Assembly: GCF_000383915.1 (NCBI RefSeq)
Contig: NZ_KB912942.1
Coordinates: forward strand, 1,896,561-1,960,560
DNA from: Amycolatopsis benzoatilytica AK 16/65
GTDB taxonomy: Bacteria; Actinomycetota; Actinomycetes; Mycobacteriales; Pseudonocardiaceae
Direction: 5' to 3'
Length of the DNA: 64,000 nt
A program made the translations under genes and the position numbers. Positions 30,081-38,370 of the stretch are shown piece by piece (position 1 is the first letter of the stretch; the number at the start of each line of letters is the position of its first letter). The notes under the pieces are model-generated. The model was given only the letters and a program-made list of their open reading frames with translations. It searched no databases and was not told the DNA's origin.

Positions 30081-30920
30081 TCAGGCGGCGCCAGGCGGCT
30101 GGTCGGGGAAGGCGAGGATATTGGTGATGACTTCGCCGAATCGCTTCGGCTCGGCCATCAGCCACGTGTGCCCGCCGGGCACCGTGACCAGCCGCGGGTC
30201 GCCCAGGCTGGTGCGCAAGGAGCGCAGTGTGGCGGCCGGGATCACGTTGTCCTGTCTGCTCCATACGATCACGATGGGCAGCCGGCGGCGGTTCAGCTCC
30301 GCCAGTTCGTCGGTCAGGTCGGCCGTGCGCGCCAGATGGGCGACGTGCAGGATGGCTCCGGGCGCGCGCGCCAGGTTCGGGACGAGATCGCGCAGCACGA
30401 CCGGCAGCACCCGGGTGATCTGCCGCCCCGGCATCAGGTCGGCCTGCAGATGCAGTCCCCAGTCCCAGAGCGGGCGCTCGGCGAGGGCTTTCACGACGCC
30501 GCGGCCGTCGGCCCAGGACGACCCGCCGATCGAGTTGACCAGCACCAGGCGCCGCACGAGCTCCGGGCTGTCGTGCGCGGTGCGGATCGCGACGCCGCCG
30601 CCGAACGAATACCCGATGAGCGTCACCGGGCTGGGCACCCCGATGCGAGCGATGAAGGACGCGACCCAGCGCGCGTAGCCGCGCAGGTCCCGTTCGGCGC
30701 GCGGAAGTTCCGCGGTGCCGCCGAATCCGGGTAGCGCGGGCGCGTGGACGGCGAGACCGCTGGCGGCGAGACTTTGCAGCGCTTTCGTGCAGGCCCGGTC
30801 GGCGATGCCCCAGCCGTGCAGGAACACGACGTGGTCACCGTGGCCGCCGGTGCCGTAATGAGCGGGCCGGCCTTCGATGGTCGTGGTGTGCCAGGTTATC
30901 CGCGTGCTGTCCCCGGTCAT
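30081..30920 (-). CDS. Alpha/beta-hydrolase
   Basis: 279 residues of the alpha/beta-hydrolase fold: VFLHGWG oxyanion segment, LIGYSFGGGVAIR with the nucleophile Ser, an acidic position in VIVWSRQDNVIP and a late PGGHTWLM histidine. No signal peptide. Substrate unknown; similar proteins include carboxylesterases and C-C hydrolases. Start at 30918-30920 with GGCGGG upstream. It follows the DUF779 gene on the same strand after 25 bp, so it is probably the second gene of that unit. Confidence 0.82.
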   Translation of the reverse strand: MTGDSTRITWHTTTIEGRPAHYGTGGHGDHVVFLHGWGIADRACTKALQSLAASGLAVHAPALPGFGGTAELPRAERDLRGYARWVASFIARIGVPSPVTLIGYSFGGGVAIRTAHDSPELVRRLVLVNSIGGSSWADGRGVVKALAERPLWDWGLHLQADLMPGRQITRVLPVVLRDLVPNLARAPGAILHVAHLARTADLTDELAELNRRRLPIVIVWSRQDNVIPAATLRSLRTSLGDPRLVTVPGGHTWLMAEPKRFGEVITNILAFPDQPPGAA

Positions 30921-30945
30921 GATTCCCGCCTATGCCGGTCGGCTG

Positions 30946-31296
30946 CTACGAGACGCCTTGTTCGAGTTGCACATGGGTGACGAAGTGACGGTGGGAGCCA
31001 GCGGGCAGGGAGAAGGTTTCGGGCTCGCCGTCGGCGACGTCGAGAACGTAGTTCCCGTGCCCCCATTCCTCGTCGAGCCGGGCGTCGAGGTAGAAGGCGG
31101 CGCCGTCGATCTGACCGAGCAGGACGTCGTGAGGGTCGACGAGGAACTCGCCGGCGGGAAAGCACAACGGGACACTGCCGCCGCGGCCGCCGTCGGACTG
31201 GACGAACATCACCGGGCCGCGGGCGGCTCGCAACGCGGCGATCGCGTCGCGGGCCGCCGTCGTCGCGGTGACCCGCTCGGGGTGGTGCACGTTCAT
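30946..31296 (-). CDS. DUF779 family protein
   Basis: 116 residues matching DUF779 (VMFVQSDGGRGGSVPLCFPAGEF, DVLLGQIDGAAFYLD, HGNYVLDVADG). The family often sits beside acetaldehyde/aldehyde dehydrogenase genes; no aldehyde dehydrogenase is nearby here. Many relatives carry paired cysteines in the first motif where this protein has GRGGS, so a metal or redox role may be altered. Start fixed by AAGGAGA 6 nt upstream of 31294-31296. The hydrolase gene lies 25 bp downstream. Confidence 0.75.
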   Translation of the reverse strand: MNVHHPERVTATTAARDAIAALRAARGPVMFVQSDGGRGGSVPLCFPAGEFLVDPHDVLLGQIDGAAFYLDARLDEEWGHGNYVLDVADGEPETFSLPAGSHRHFVTHVQLEQGVS

Positions 31297-31597
31297 CGGG
31301 CTCTCCTTGCTCAGAACAGGCCGAGCGGCGCGGCAGGTTCGCCGTGCCTCGAGCGACGCTGGCGCGACCGCGCTCCGCTGAGCACCGGCCGAGCCGGCCC
31401 GGCGCCGCCTCCAAGGCAACGCGCAACGCTGATGGCCGTGCAGAGCCGAAGGTCTCTCGTTCGCGGGTCTCACGGCAGGTTGCGTCGTTCTGCCCGACTT
31501 GACGCGCGGCCGGCGCGGGTGAAGTCCGTGCAGGGCCTCTTGCGAGAATCCAAGTCCCGCAAGGGGCCCTTCGCCGACAGCGGGCGGCCCGGCTCCG
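31297..31597. other. 301-bp gap with hairpin copy C
   Basis: No gene is supported. It must hold the DUF779 promoter; the hairpin at 31524-31578 lies between the end of the SDR gene and this promoter. Confidence 0.5.
31524..31578. repeat. Intergenic hairpin family, copy C (degenerate)
   Basis: GTCCGTGCAGGGCC and GGGGCCCTTCGCCGAC are recognisable arms with several mismatches; the central part reads CGAGAATCCAAGTCCCG. This is the most eroded of the five copies. Confidence 0.7.
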
Positions 31598-32401
31598 TCA
31601 GGCGTTCGGGCTGGTGAGGTCCGGGAGGCCGAGTTCGAGGTTGGGGGCGCCGATCCCGCCGTCGACCCGCAGCAGCGATCCGGTCGTGTAGCCGGAGGCG
31701 GGCGAAGCCAGGAATACCACGGCGGCAGCGACTTCCTCCGGCTTGCCCAACCGGCGCAGCGGGGTCGCCGCTTCCATCTTGGTGCGGATCTTCTCGTCGT
31801 TCGCGACGATCTCCAGCGCCGAGGTCAGGGTCGATCCCACGGCGATGGCGTTGACCCGGATCAGCGGTGCGAGGTCGACCGCGGCGAGTTCAGTGTAGTG
31901 CGCCAGGGCCGCCTTCGCGGTGCCGTACGCGAGAAAACCGCGCCCGGCGAGCTTGCCCATGACCGACGAGATGTTCACCACCGAACCGCCGCCGCTCGCC
32001 AGCAGATGGGGAACCGCCGCTTGAGTCAGCGCGTGGGCGGTGGTCACGTTGAACCGGAACGCTTCGTCGAGAAACTCCGTCGTCGTGGTGAGGAACGTGT
32101 TCGGCAAGGTGCCGCCCACGTTGTTCACCACCACGTCGAGCCGTCCGAGCTGGTCGACGGCGGTCTGCGCGAGACCGGCCGCAGCAGTGGGATCGGAAAG
32201 ATCAGCGGGCACCACGACCGCACGCCGGCCGAGCGCTTCCACCCGGCCGGCGACCTCGGTCAGCTGGCTTTCGGTGCGCGCGCTGAGCACCACGTCCGCG
32301 CCGGCTTCGGCGAGCGCGACCGCCGAGGCCGCTCCGATTCCGCGACCGGCGCCAGTCACCACGGCCACCGCTCCGGGCAACCGAAACAAGTCCATCGTCA
32401 T
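31598..32401 (-). CDS. Short-chain dehydrogenase/reductase
   Basis: 267 residues: NAD(P)-binding [12 protein letters not shown] near residue 14, NNVGG, and the catalytic NISS...YGTAKAAL with Ser, Tyr and Lys. Resembles classical 7-alpha-hydroxysteroid-dehydrogenase-like SDRs. The ATG at 32399-32401 is chosen, with another 2 codons downstream. Divergent from the TetR-family gene at 32630, its probable regulator. Substrate unknown. Confidence 0.82.
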   Translation of the reverse strand: MTMDLFRLPGAVAVVTGAGRGIGAASAVALAEAGADVVLSARTESQLTEVAGRVEALGRRAVVVPADLSDPTAAAGLAQTAVDQLGRLDVVVNNVGGTLPNTFLTTTTEFLDEAFRFNVTTAHALTQAAVPHLLASGGGSVVNISSVMGKLAGRGFLAYGTAKAALAHYTELAAVDLAPLIRVNAIAVGSTLTSALEIVANDEKIRTKMEAATPLRRLGKPEEVAAAVVFLASPASGYTTGSLLRVDGGIGAPNLELGLPDLTSPNA

Positions 32402-32501
32402 GATGGCCAGCGTTAAGCGTTCATGCTTAAAAGTCAAGGAATCATTCGCTGGGCGCTAAGAGCTTGTCTCAGGCGGTGCACGCCGAACGGCCCGCTGGTT
32501 T

Positions 32502-32556
32502 GTCCGTCAAGGGCCCCCTCAGGGACTTGGATTCCCTCATGGGGACCTTCACGGAC
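32502..32556. repeat. Intergenic hairpin family, copy D (imperfect)
   Basis: Arms GTCCGTCAAGGGCCCC and GGGGACCTTCACGGAC pair with a few mismatches around GGACTTGGATTCC. It lies in the shared SDR/TetR promoter region. Confidence 0.75.
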
Positions 32557-32629
32557 AGACCGGCAAACTGGCCGCCGACCGCCCAGGCATCACGACAGCA
32601 CCAGGTGAGACATGCTCTAATCTGGACCG

Positions 32630-33247
32630 GTGACCGGTCCGGACGCCAGAGAGCGCATCATCGTCGCGGCGGAGCGATTGATCGCCGAGCGCGGAGTCGA
32701 GGTGCCGTTGCGCGACATCGCGATCGCGGCCGGTCAGCGCAACAACTCGGCCGTGCAGTACTACTTCGGCACTCGCGACGGCCTGATCAGCGCGGTTGCC
32801 GACTACCGCATCTCCGCACTCGAACAGCGCCGCCGGGAGATGCTCGCGGAATACGAGGCGACGGGTGCGCAACCGGACGTTCGGGCCCTGGTGTCCGCAC
32901 TGGTGCAGCCGATGCTCGCGATTCCCTACGAACACGGCGCCACTCACTACGCCCGCTTCCTCGAGCAGGTTCGCGCCCACTCGTCGCTGTCCGCGGCGGA
33001 GAACCTCCGCCGAGCGGAGCGGGCGTCTGTCCGGATGATCGTCACCAGCCTCGACCGCGCGCTGGCCCCCATGCCGCCCGCGCTCCGGAAGCGTCGGCTG
33101 CGCGTTCTCCCGACCGTGCTGTTCGCTTTGCTCGCCGACCGCGAACGCGCCCGCCTTCCCGGTGAATCGGCGGCGGACTCGTCGGTCGGCGACGGGGAAC
33201 TGGTCGACCTGATCGTCGGCCTGCTCACCGCTCCGGTCGGCGGCTGA
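32630..33247 (+). CDS. TetR-family transcriptional regulator
   Basis: 205 residues with the N-terminal TetR helix-turn-helix (IIVAAERLIAERGVEVPLRDIAIAAG, SAVQYYFGTRDGLISAV) and a helical ligand domain. The QYYFGTRDGL form of recognition helix is typical. Start is GTG at 32630. Divergent from the SDR gene, which it probably represses; hairpin copy D lies between them. Confidence 0.85.
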   Translation: MTGPDARERIIVAAERLIAERGVEVPLRDIAIAAGQRNNSAVQYYFGTRDGLISAVADYRISALEQRRREMLAEYEATGAQPDVRALVSALVQPMLAIPYEHGATHYARFLEQVRAHSSLSAAENLRRAERASVRMIVTSLDRALAPMPPALRKRRLRVLPTVLFALLADRERARLPGESAADSSVGDGELVDLIVGLLTAPVGG

Positions 33248-33353
33248 GCGCGCCGCGGCAGGACATCGCGACGAGGGCGGCGGCCAGTCCGGCGCTGGCG
33301 CGTTCGTGTTCCGCGGTGGCGACGCGTTCGGTGAGACAGCGTCCTGCCGTCTC

Positions 33354-34109
33354 CTAGTCGCCGAGAATTTCTTCGGGCGACAGGGCGTTGGTAGCGAGCA
33401 TCGTGGCGATGGTGGTCATTTGCTGCTGGTTGCGGCGGCAGTAGTGGCGCAGCTGTGCGAACGCCTCCTGCATCGGGATCTGCCCGGCGTGCGCGAGGAC
33501 GCCCTTCGCCTGCTCGATGACGACCCGGGTGTTGAGTGCGTTCTGCAGCTGCTCGGACAATCGGTGGCACTCCCGGATCTCTCGCTCGTGCACGATTCCG
33601 ATCGCGGTGATCTCGGTCAAGGCACGGGCCTCGTGCAGCTCGTCGGGTGGCAGCGTGGTGTTTTCGCGGCCGAGCAAGGTGAGCGCGCCGACCGCGTCTG
33701 CCCTTCTCTGCAAAGGAAGTGCGTATGCCGACTGGAATCCTTCGGCGAGTGCTTCGGCGGCGAACAGCGGCCATTTCGCGGAGGCGTATTTCAGGTTGTC
33801 CACGCGGATCGGTGCGCCTAAGCGGTGGGCATCGACCGAGGGGCCGTGCCCGCTGTGCTGCTGCAGCAGATCGAGGCGGTGCGCGCCCGGCTCGGACGCG
33901 ACGACGGCGGTGAGCGCGCCGCGCCGGTCGGCCACCATCAGGCCGGCGGCCGAGGCGCTGAACAACGTCACACACGACTCGGCCAGGCGGTGCAGGCTGT
34001 TCACCAATTCGTAGTCGTCGGCCAGTGTGTCGGCCATGTCGATCAACGCGCGCAGCAGCGGGAGCGGCTCGCCCCGCGGAGCGGCGACGGTAGAAGGGCG
34101 GTAGGTCAT
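33354..34109 (-). CDS. GAF-ANTAR regulator (RNA-binding antiterminator type)
   Basis: 251 residues: a GAF sensor domain (SCVTLFSASAAGLMVADR, LGAPIRVDNL, ALPLQRRADAVGALTL) followed by an ANTAR domain with VIEQAKGVLAHAGQIPMQEAFAQLRHYCRRNQQ. ANTAR proteins usually bind two-hairpin RNA motifs and prevent early termination. The start at 34107-34109 has GAGGA 8 nt upstream. It is 210 bp downstream of the nitrite reductase gene on the same strand, so that gene is a possible target or operon partner; which one is inference. Confidence 0.85.
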   Translation of the reverse strand: MTYRPSTVAAPRGEPLPLLRALIDMADTLADDYELVNSLHRLAESCVTLFSASAAGLMVADRRGALTAVVASEPGAHRLDLLQQHSGHGPSVDAHRLGAPIRVDNLKYASAKWPLFAAEALAEGFQSAYALPLQRRADAVGALTLLGRENTTLPPDELHEARALTEITAIGIVHEREIRECHRLSEQLQNALNTRVVIEQAKGVLAHAGQIPMQEAFAQLRHYCRRNQQQMTTIATMLATNALSPEEILGD

Positions 34110-34319
34110 GGCGGTCCTCGACCCTGCCCGCAGCGTGCGCCCGTCTGGCTCCGTCCGACGGCGTGGTCCGCAGCTGTGGTCCGGGGTCAACCTTTTGGTA
34201 CCCGCCACGCCGCCGGGCAAACAATCGCGCGCTGCCAATGAATCACGAAGTCGCGCGCCGCGCGGGGAGGTGGTCGCTTCAGTTTCCCGAATCGGGTAAA
34301 CGGTCTGCGCGGCTGGCAT

Positions 34320-35762
34320 TCAGGAGCCGGCGACGATGCTGCCCATGGCACCGCGTTCGGCGTCGGCGAGCCGGTGCGTGATGACGGGGTAGGTGCCGGG
34401 CTGGGGGAGGGTCAGCTCCACGAAGCCGCCTTCTCCTGGTTGCAGGTCCAGTTCCTGGGCGGCGCCGTCGACGGCGTTCCCGGGCCGCAGTTGGTAGCCG
34501 CCTTCCTTGAAGACGGTGTCGAACTGGGCTCCGACGACGTGGAAAGCGCTGGGTTCGCTGGGGCCGGCGTCGAGTACCCACAGCCGGATGCGCGCTCCGG
34601 CGCGGACGTGGATCGGCGCGGAGCGGTACTGGTTGGCGTATCCGTTGAACACCACGAGATTCGGGTCCGCGGCGAGCAGCTGCGACATCGCCGGCACGCC
34701 GCCGCCCTGGCCGAGGTAGAACTCGGACTGCAGGAGCACCTCGGACGCCTCGGCGGGCGCCAGCGTGGGCGGGTCGATCACGACCGCGCCGTACATGCCC
34801 ATCGCCAGATGCTGGATCATCGGTGCGGTCGCACAGTGGTAGAGCCAGATTCCGGCGTGCTCGGCGCGGAAGGAGTAGGTCAGTTCGCCTCCCGGCGGGA
34901 TGGGCCGCATCGCGGCGTCGGGGCTGATCTGGCTGGCGTGGAAGTCGATGGAGTGCGGCATGTCGCTGCTGTTGATCACGCGTACGGTGAACAGGTCGCC
35001 GACGCGGCCGTGCAGCAACGGTCCGGGCACGGTGCCGTTATAGGTCCAGACCTGTTGGCGCACACCGGGTGCGACCTCGACGGTGGTCTGTTCGACGCGC
35101 AGGGTGAGGTTGTGTTCGGTGCCGCCGGGGGCCGGTCGCAGGGTCGGGTCGTAAGGCCGCCAGGTCGGTGGCGGGACCGCGTTCATGTCCATGCCGGCCA
35201 TGGCCGGGCCGGGCTGTTGGGCGATGGCCGAGGCAGCGGGGGCCGTGGTGGCGCGGATGGCGAGGGTCATGCCGGCTTGGCGGTGGCCGGGCATGGTGCA
35301 CCAAGCCTGTTCGTCCCGGGTGACGACGCCGAAGTCGACGGTTTCCTGCTGGCCCGGCGCCAACGTGCCGGTGCCGTGCCGGCCGTCCAGTTTCAGGTCG
35401 TGGCTCATCCGGCCGGCATTGCGCACGGTCAGCACCAGGTCCGTGCCCGGGGCCACGGTGATCGCCGCCGGGGTGACGGCGAACTCGGTCAAGCTCACTG
35501 CCACCGGCATGCTGGACGAGGCCGTCGGCACCGCGTCGTCGTGATGCTGTCCGGGCCAGGCTCCGGCACTCACCAAGGAGAGCACCGCCAGCACGGCCGC
35601 GACGCTGGTGACGGCCAGGAGTTCGTGGCCAGCCAGCCGCCGGGCCGGCTTGGCAGGCTCGGCGGTGTCGGCCGGGCCCGTCCGGCGCCGCGTCGCCAGG
35701 GCCGCGATCACGAGCGCCGGGAACGAGCCGAACCCGGCCAGCACCAACGCCCAGGCCAGCAT
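34320..35762 (-). CDS. Copper nitrite reductase/multicopper oxidase half (480 aa)
   Basis: Starts at an ATG inside the duplicated segment (MLAWALVLAGFG). After two hydrophobic helices comes an extra cupredoxin domain (SHDLKLDG ... WCTMPGHRQAGM), then a NirK-like pair: HSIDFHAS (type-1 and type-2 His), WLYHCATAP (type-2 His, type-1 Cys), QHLAMGMYG (His, Met) and AFHVVGAQFD (type-2 His). All usual copper ligands of nitrite reductase are present, so this half could still be active if translated alone. It would reduce nitrite to NO outside the membrane. Translation may depend on internal start or on reversal of the duplication. Confidence 0.8.
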   Translation of the reverse strand: MLAWALVLAGFGSFPALVIAALATRRRTGPADTAEPAKPARRLAGHELLAVTSVAAVLAVLSLVSAGAWPGQHHDDAVPTASSSMPVAVSLTEFAVTPAAITVAPGTDLVLTVRNAGRMSHDLKLDGRHGTGTLAPGQQETVDFGVVTRDEQAWCTMPGHRQAGMTLAIRATTAPAASAIAQQPGPAMAGMDMNAVPPPTWRPYDPTLRPAPGGTEHNLTLRVEQTTVEVAPGVRQQVWTYNGTVPGPLLHGRVGDLFTVRVINSSDMPHSIDFHASQISPDAAMRPIPPGGELTYSFRAEHAGIWLYHCATAPMIQHLAMGMYGAVVIDPPTLAPAEASEVLLQSEFYLGQGGGVPAMSQLLAADPNLVVFNGYANQYRSAPIHVRAGARIRLWVLDAGPSEPSAFHVVGAQFDTVFKEGGYQLRPGNAVDGAAQELDLQPGEGGFVELTLPQPGTYPVITHRLADAERGAMGSIVAGS

Positions 35763-37032
35763 TCGCAGAGCGCCGGAGGGCCGCGATCACGAGCGCCGGG
35801 AACGAGCCGAACCCGGCCAGCACCAACGCCCAGGCCAGCATTCGCAGAGCGCCGGCGGCGGGCAGGACGAGCAAGAGCACGCCAAGGTTGCCCAGGACGG
35901 CCCGGGGCAGCCAGGCGTACTCCAGGACCTCGGTCAATCGCCGATTGCCCGTCGGCCCGCCGCCCACGGTCACCGGGATGAGGAAGACGAGCGCGCCGGT
36001 CAGGATCTGGGCGACGGTGCCGATGCCGAGCACCGGGACCAGGAGACGGCCGAGCAGGTCGTCCGCGGCGGAACTGCCCATGGCGAGGCCGGCGATATCG
36101 ATAGCCAGCGCGGTGAGCAGCCAGCCGTTGCCGGCCAGCAGTGCCACCGGCGCGGCTGTGCGTGGCGCCTTGGCCCGCATCTCGCGGATCGCGGGGACCA
36201 ACGCGTAGGCGACACCCGCGCTATAGCCGACCATGCCTGCGACGGCCAGCCAATGTGCTGCGGGCCGCCATCCGGTGAGGACCGCACCGGTCACCGCAAT
36301 CGCGAGACCGGTCACGGTGACCGCCAGGACCTGCCGGGCAGTCCGCGGCGCCGTGTCGGGCATGCGCGTGCGCAGCACGGCCGGCCACAGCATGAACAGC
36401 GTGCCGATGACCACCAGGCCCAGCCAGCCCAGCAGGTTCAGGTGCGCATGCGCCAGGCGCACCGCCTGCTGCCACTCTGCGGGGCGGATCGCGCCGTCGC
36501 CGAGCAGCCCGCCTAGCGTGCCGCCGATGATCAAGCAGAATCCGGCGGCGACGTAGTACCGGACGACGACCCGCAGCCGCCCGGAGAGGTTGGCGGCCCG
36601 CGTCATGGCGATCAGCGCGGCGGTGTGCGCGAGCACGGCGAGGACCACCAGCGCGGCTCCGGCGGTCACGAGCCAGAGCAGCCGAGTGGTCATCCCGGTC
36701 AGCACAGCGAGCGCGCCGGCGTTGAACGCGGCCAGGCGGGCGTTGGCCGGCCATTCGGGGCCGGGCCGGGCATGCAGGAGAGCTTGGGCGAAGTGCCGGC
36801 TGTAGACCAGTACGGCGTTGCTGGCCGCACCGAGCACCAGCAGATGCAGCGCCAGCCATTCCGGCATGGCCAGCACGCCGTGCGCGATCACCGCGCCGCC
36901 GGCGGCGATCAGGTAGCCGGCGACCAGACTCGCGGCCAGGGCGTGGCGACGCCGGCGCGGCGACGCGCCCTGGCGTTCGGTCAGCGGCAGCCGCCGGTAC
37001 TGCGGCGGGTGCTCTGGTTCGTGGTCGATCAC
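35038..37032 (-). CDS. Membrane half of nitrite reductase fusion, with out-of-frame tail
   Basis: From GTG 37030-37032 the first ~415 residues hold about 12 transmembrane helices with AHAHLNLLGWLGLVVIGTLFMLWP, a motif common in membrane domains fused to or accompanying nitrite/NO reductase genes. After ALRMLAWALVLAGFG (first duplicate copy) the frame shifts and ~245 residues of meaningless Arg/Gly/Ala-rich sequence follow before a stop at 35038. The N-terminal 415 residues are genuine; the tail is a product of the duplication. The start is 121 bp from the divergent CopD-like gene. Confidence 0.7.
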   Translation of the reverse strand: MIDHEPEHPPQYRRLPLTERQGASPRRRRHALAASLVAGYLIAAGGAVIAHGVLAMPEWLALHLLVLGAASNAVLVYSRHFAQALLHARPGPEWPANARLAAFNAGALAVLTGMTTRLLWLVTAGAALVVLAVLAHTAALIAMTRAANLSGRLRVVVRYYVAAGFCLIIGGTLGGLLGDGAIRPAEWQQAVRLAHAHLNLLGWLGLVVIGTLFMLWPAVLRTRMPDTAPRTARQVLAVTVTGLAIAVTGAVLTGWRPAAHWLAVAGMVGYSAGVAYALVPAIREMRAKAPRTAAPVALLAGNGWLLTALAIDIAGLAMGSSAADDLLGRLLVPVLGIGTVAQILTGALVFLIPVTVGGGPTGNRRLTEVLEYAWLPRAVLGNLGVLLLVLPAAGALRMLAWALVLAGFGSFPALVIAALRRSANAGLGVGAGRVRLVPGARDRGPGDAAPDGPGRHRRACQAGPAAGWPRTPGRHQRRGRAGGALLGECRSLARTASRRRGADGLVQHAGGSELDRVRRHPGGDHRGPGHGPGADRAQCRPDEPRPETGRPARHRHVGAGPAGNRRLRRRHPGRTGLVHHARPPPSRHDPRHPRHHGPRCLGHRPTARPGHGRHGHERGPATDLAALRPDPATGPRRHRTQPHPARRTDHRRGRTRCAPTGLDL
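35698..35855 (-). repeat. Perfect 79-bp tandem duplication
   Basis: Unit 1 is 35698-35776 and unit 2 is 35777-35855, identical base for base over 79 bp (starts AGGGCCGCGATCACGAGC, ends GCAGAGCGCCGG). 79 is not a multiple of 3, so it shifts the reading frame. Either a recent slippage event or an assembly artefact. Confidence 0.95.
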
Positions 37033-37044
37033 GGCCGTCCCGTT

Positions 37045-37067
37045 TTTACTACAAGATTCGTATAAAC
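37045..37067. promoter_or_regulatory. AT-rich operator candidate between nirK-like and CopD-like genes
   Basis: TTTACTAC-AAGATTC-GTATAAAC is an imperfect inverted repeat in an otherwise G+C-rich divergent promoter region. It shares TTTACTA/TAGTAAA or TTTATAC/TAAA half-sites with 37901-37924 and 40888-40921. Confidence 0.45.
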
Positions 37068-37153
37068 AAGAGGAGAGTACGGTGCGGCTGGCGGGTGCGG
37101 TAGGGCCGGAGGTCCTCCGCAGCCGGACTGCCGGAAGGGGAGGGTCGACTGTC

Positions 37154-37555
37154 ATGCTCGCGGTGTCCTGGGACACGGTCCGGCTGTTCCTGCACGTGCT
37201 GGCCGCCACTGTCTGGGTCGGCGGGCAGCTGACCCTCGCCGCACTGGTCCCCGTGCTGCGCGGGCTCGGCGCCCAGGTGCCCGCGGCGGCCGCGCGGCGG
37301 TTCAACCAGGTCGCCTGGCCGGCGTTCGCGGTGCTGGTGGCGACCGGCGGGTGGAACATCCTGGCCGAGGCGGACAAAGACACCGGGAGTTACCGGACCA
37401 CGCTGATCGTCAAGCTCGCGGTCGTCGCCCTCTCCGGGATTACCGCGTTTCTGCACAGCCGCGCCCGCAGTAGCGCCGGGCTGGCCGTGTTCGGCGCGCT
37501 CACCGGCGTGAGCGCGCTGGCGGCGTTGTTCGTCGGGGTGCTGCTGGCCGGCTGA
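37154..37555 (+). CDS. Small CopD-like membrane protein (133 aa)
   Basis: Four helices: WDTVRLFLHVLAATVWVGGQLTLAAL, VAWPAFAVLVATGGWNIL, LIVKLAVVALSGITAFLHS, and a C-terminal helix. This matches the half-size CopD-domain proteins (HVLAATVWVGG). It is divergent from the nitrite reductase gene and probably helps copper supply to it. The ATG at 37154 has GGGGAGGG upstream. The frame could start earlier at 37082 but would lose the strong ribosome-binding site. Confidence 0.8.
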   Translation: MLAVSWDTVRLFLHVLAATVWVGGQLTLAALVPVLRGLGAQVPAAAARRFNQVAWPAFAVLVATGGWNILAEADKDTGSYRTTLIVKLAVVALSGITAFLHSRARSSAGLAVFGALTGVSALAALFVGVLLAG

Positions 37556-37707
37556 CGGCCGGAGCGGAGGCCGAGGCGGGACCCGTCCGGCGGTCAGCAC
37601 GGGAATTGCCGGGAACTCAACGCGGGGTCGGCTCGGTCTGCTGAGCGTCTATCACGGACACCTAGGCCAGCTAAATGACCTATTGAGGTTCAAATGTCCG
37701 TTTACTT

Positions 37708-37766
37708 AAGTCCGTGAAGGGGTCCTTGAGGGAATCCGATTCCCTCAAGGACCCCTTCACGGACTT
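37708..37766. repeat. Intergenic hairpin family, copy E (perfect 28-bp arms)
   Basis: AAGTCCGTGAAGGGGTCC and onward pairs exactly with the right arm ending GGACCCCTTCACGGACTT. Relative to copy A two positions changed on the left and two matching positions on the right, so pairing is kept by compensatory changes. Confidence 0.9.
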
Positions 37767-37900
37767 GGAGAACCGGCCGGTCGGGCGCCGGGATCGTCCG
37801 GTGCCGCCGAGTTCGGCACCGGATTCCGGCGATCGTCTCGCATGGACCGCCGCCTTGGTTGGGTGGACACTGGGGATGGGAGCCGGGTCACCGCGGGCAG

Positions 37901-37924
37901 TTTATACAATTCAGTTTGGATAAA
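37901..37924. promoter_or_regulatory. AT-rich operator candidate before DUF488/TehA-like genes
   Basis: TTTATACAA and TTGGATAAA form an imperfect inverted repeat with a 6-nt centre, 48 bp before the DUF488 start. Shares the GTTTATAC half with the site at 37045-37067. Confidence 0.5.
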
Positions 37925-37971
37925 ATGGCGAGGGCAGGAGGTTGCCTGCGGGCGCGGGGAAGGAGAGTGCC

Positions 37972-38346
37972 GTGAATACGCACATCGCTTGTCGCAGAAT
38001 TTATGACCAGCCAGCCCGGTCGGACGGGGTGCGGGTGCTGGTGGACCGCGTGTGGCCGCGAGGGATGCGCAAGGAGAACGCGCACCTGGACGAGTGGCTG
38101 CGCGAGGTGGCGCCGTCCACCGAGCTGCGCCATTGGTACGGGCATGACCCCGCGCGGTTCGCCGAGTTCCGCCGCCGCTACCTGGCCGAGCTCGGCGAGT
38201 CCCCGCGACGAGAGGCCGCCCGGCACCTTCGCCTGGTCGCCCGTCAACACGACCTGACGTTGCTGACCGCGACGCGGGATCTCGAGCACAGCCAGGCGGC
38301 CGTCCTCGTCGAGTGGCTGGCCCCGGACTCCGGTCGGACGGCCTGA
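37972..38346 (+). CDS. DUF488 family protein
   Basis: 124 residues: RRIYDQPARSDGVRVLVDRVWPRGMRKENAHLDEWLREVAPSTELRHWYGHDPARFAEFRRRY covers the family signature (given here only in outline), with LTLLTATRDLEHSQA at the end. DUF488 proteins are small cytoplasmic proteins of unknown reaction often near nitrite, nitric-oxide or redox genes. GTG start with AAGGAGA 6 nt upstream. 24 bp from the TehA-like gene, so co-transcribed with it. Confidence 0.85.
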   Translation: MNTHIACRRIYDQPARSDGVRVLVDRVWPRGMRKENAHLDEWLREVAPSTELRHWYGHDPARFAEFRRRYLAELGESPRREAARHLRLVARQHDLTLLTATRDLEHSQAAVLVEWLAPDSGRTA

Positions 38347-38370
38347 CGCGGCCGGCAGCGGAGCGACCGC

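Larger units (their letters stand above)
34320..37032 (-). pseudogene. Membrane-fused copper nitrite reductase, frameshifted by 79-bp tandem duplication
   Basis: Whole-locus entry. From the GTG at 37030-37032 the reading frame encodes a membrane domain and then leaves frame inside a perfect 79-bp duplication (35698-35776 and 35777-35855). The second frame resumes in the remaining copy and runs to 34320. Removing one copy gives 2634 nt, exactly 878 codons, so one intact ~877-residue protein is restored. It would have ~12 helices and then cupredoxin domains. As assembled the gene is two frames; the two halves are listed separately. Confidence 0.8.
37556..37971. other. 416-bp gap with hairpin copy E and an operator
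   Basis: No gene is supported. It contains the perfect hairpin 37708-37766 and the AT-rich near-palindrome 37901-37924 in front of the DUF488 gene. A locally A+T-rich stretch at 37660-37710 may hold a promoter. Confidence 0.5.

Noticed and set aside
13234..37766. Insertion sequences
   Set aside because: The hairpin copies carry no transposase, and no IS-type terminal repeats with target duplications were found in the window.
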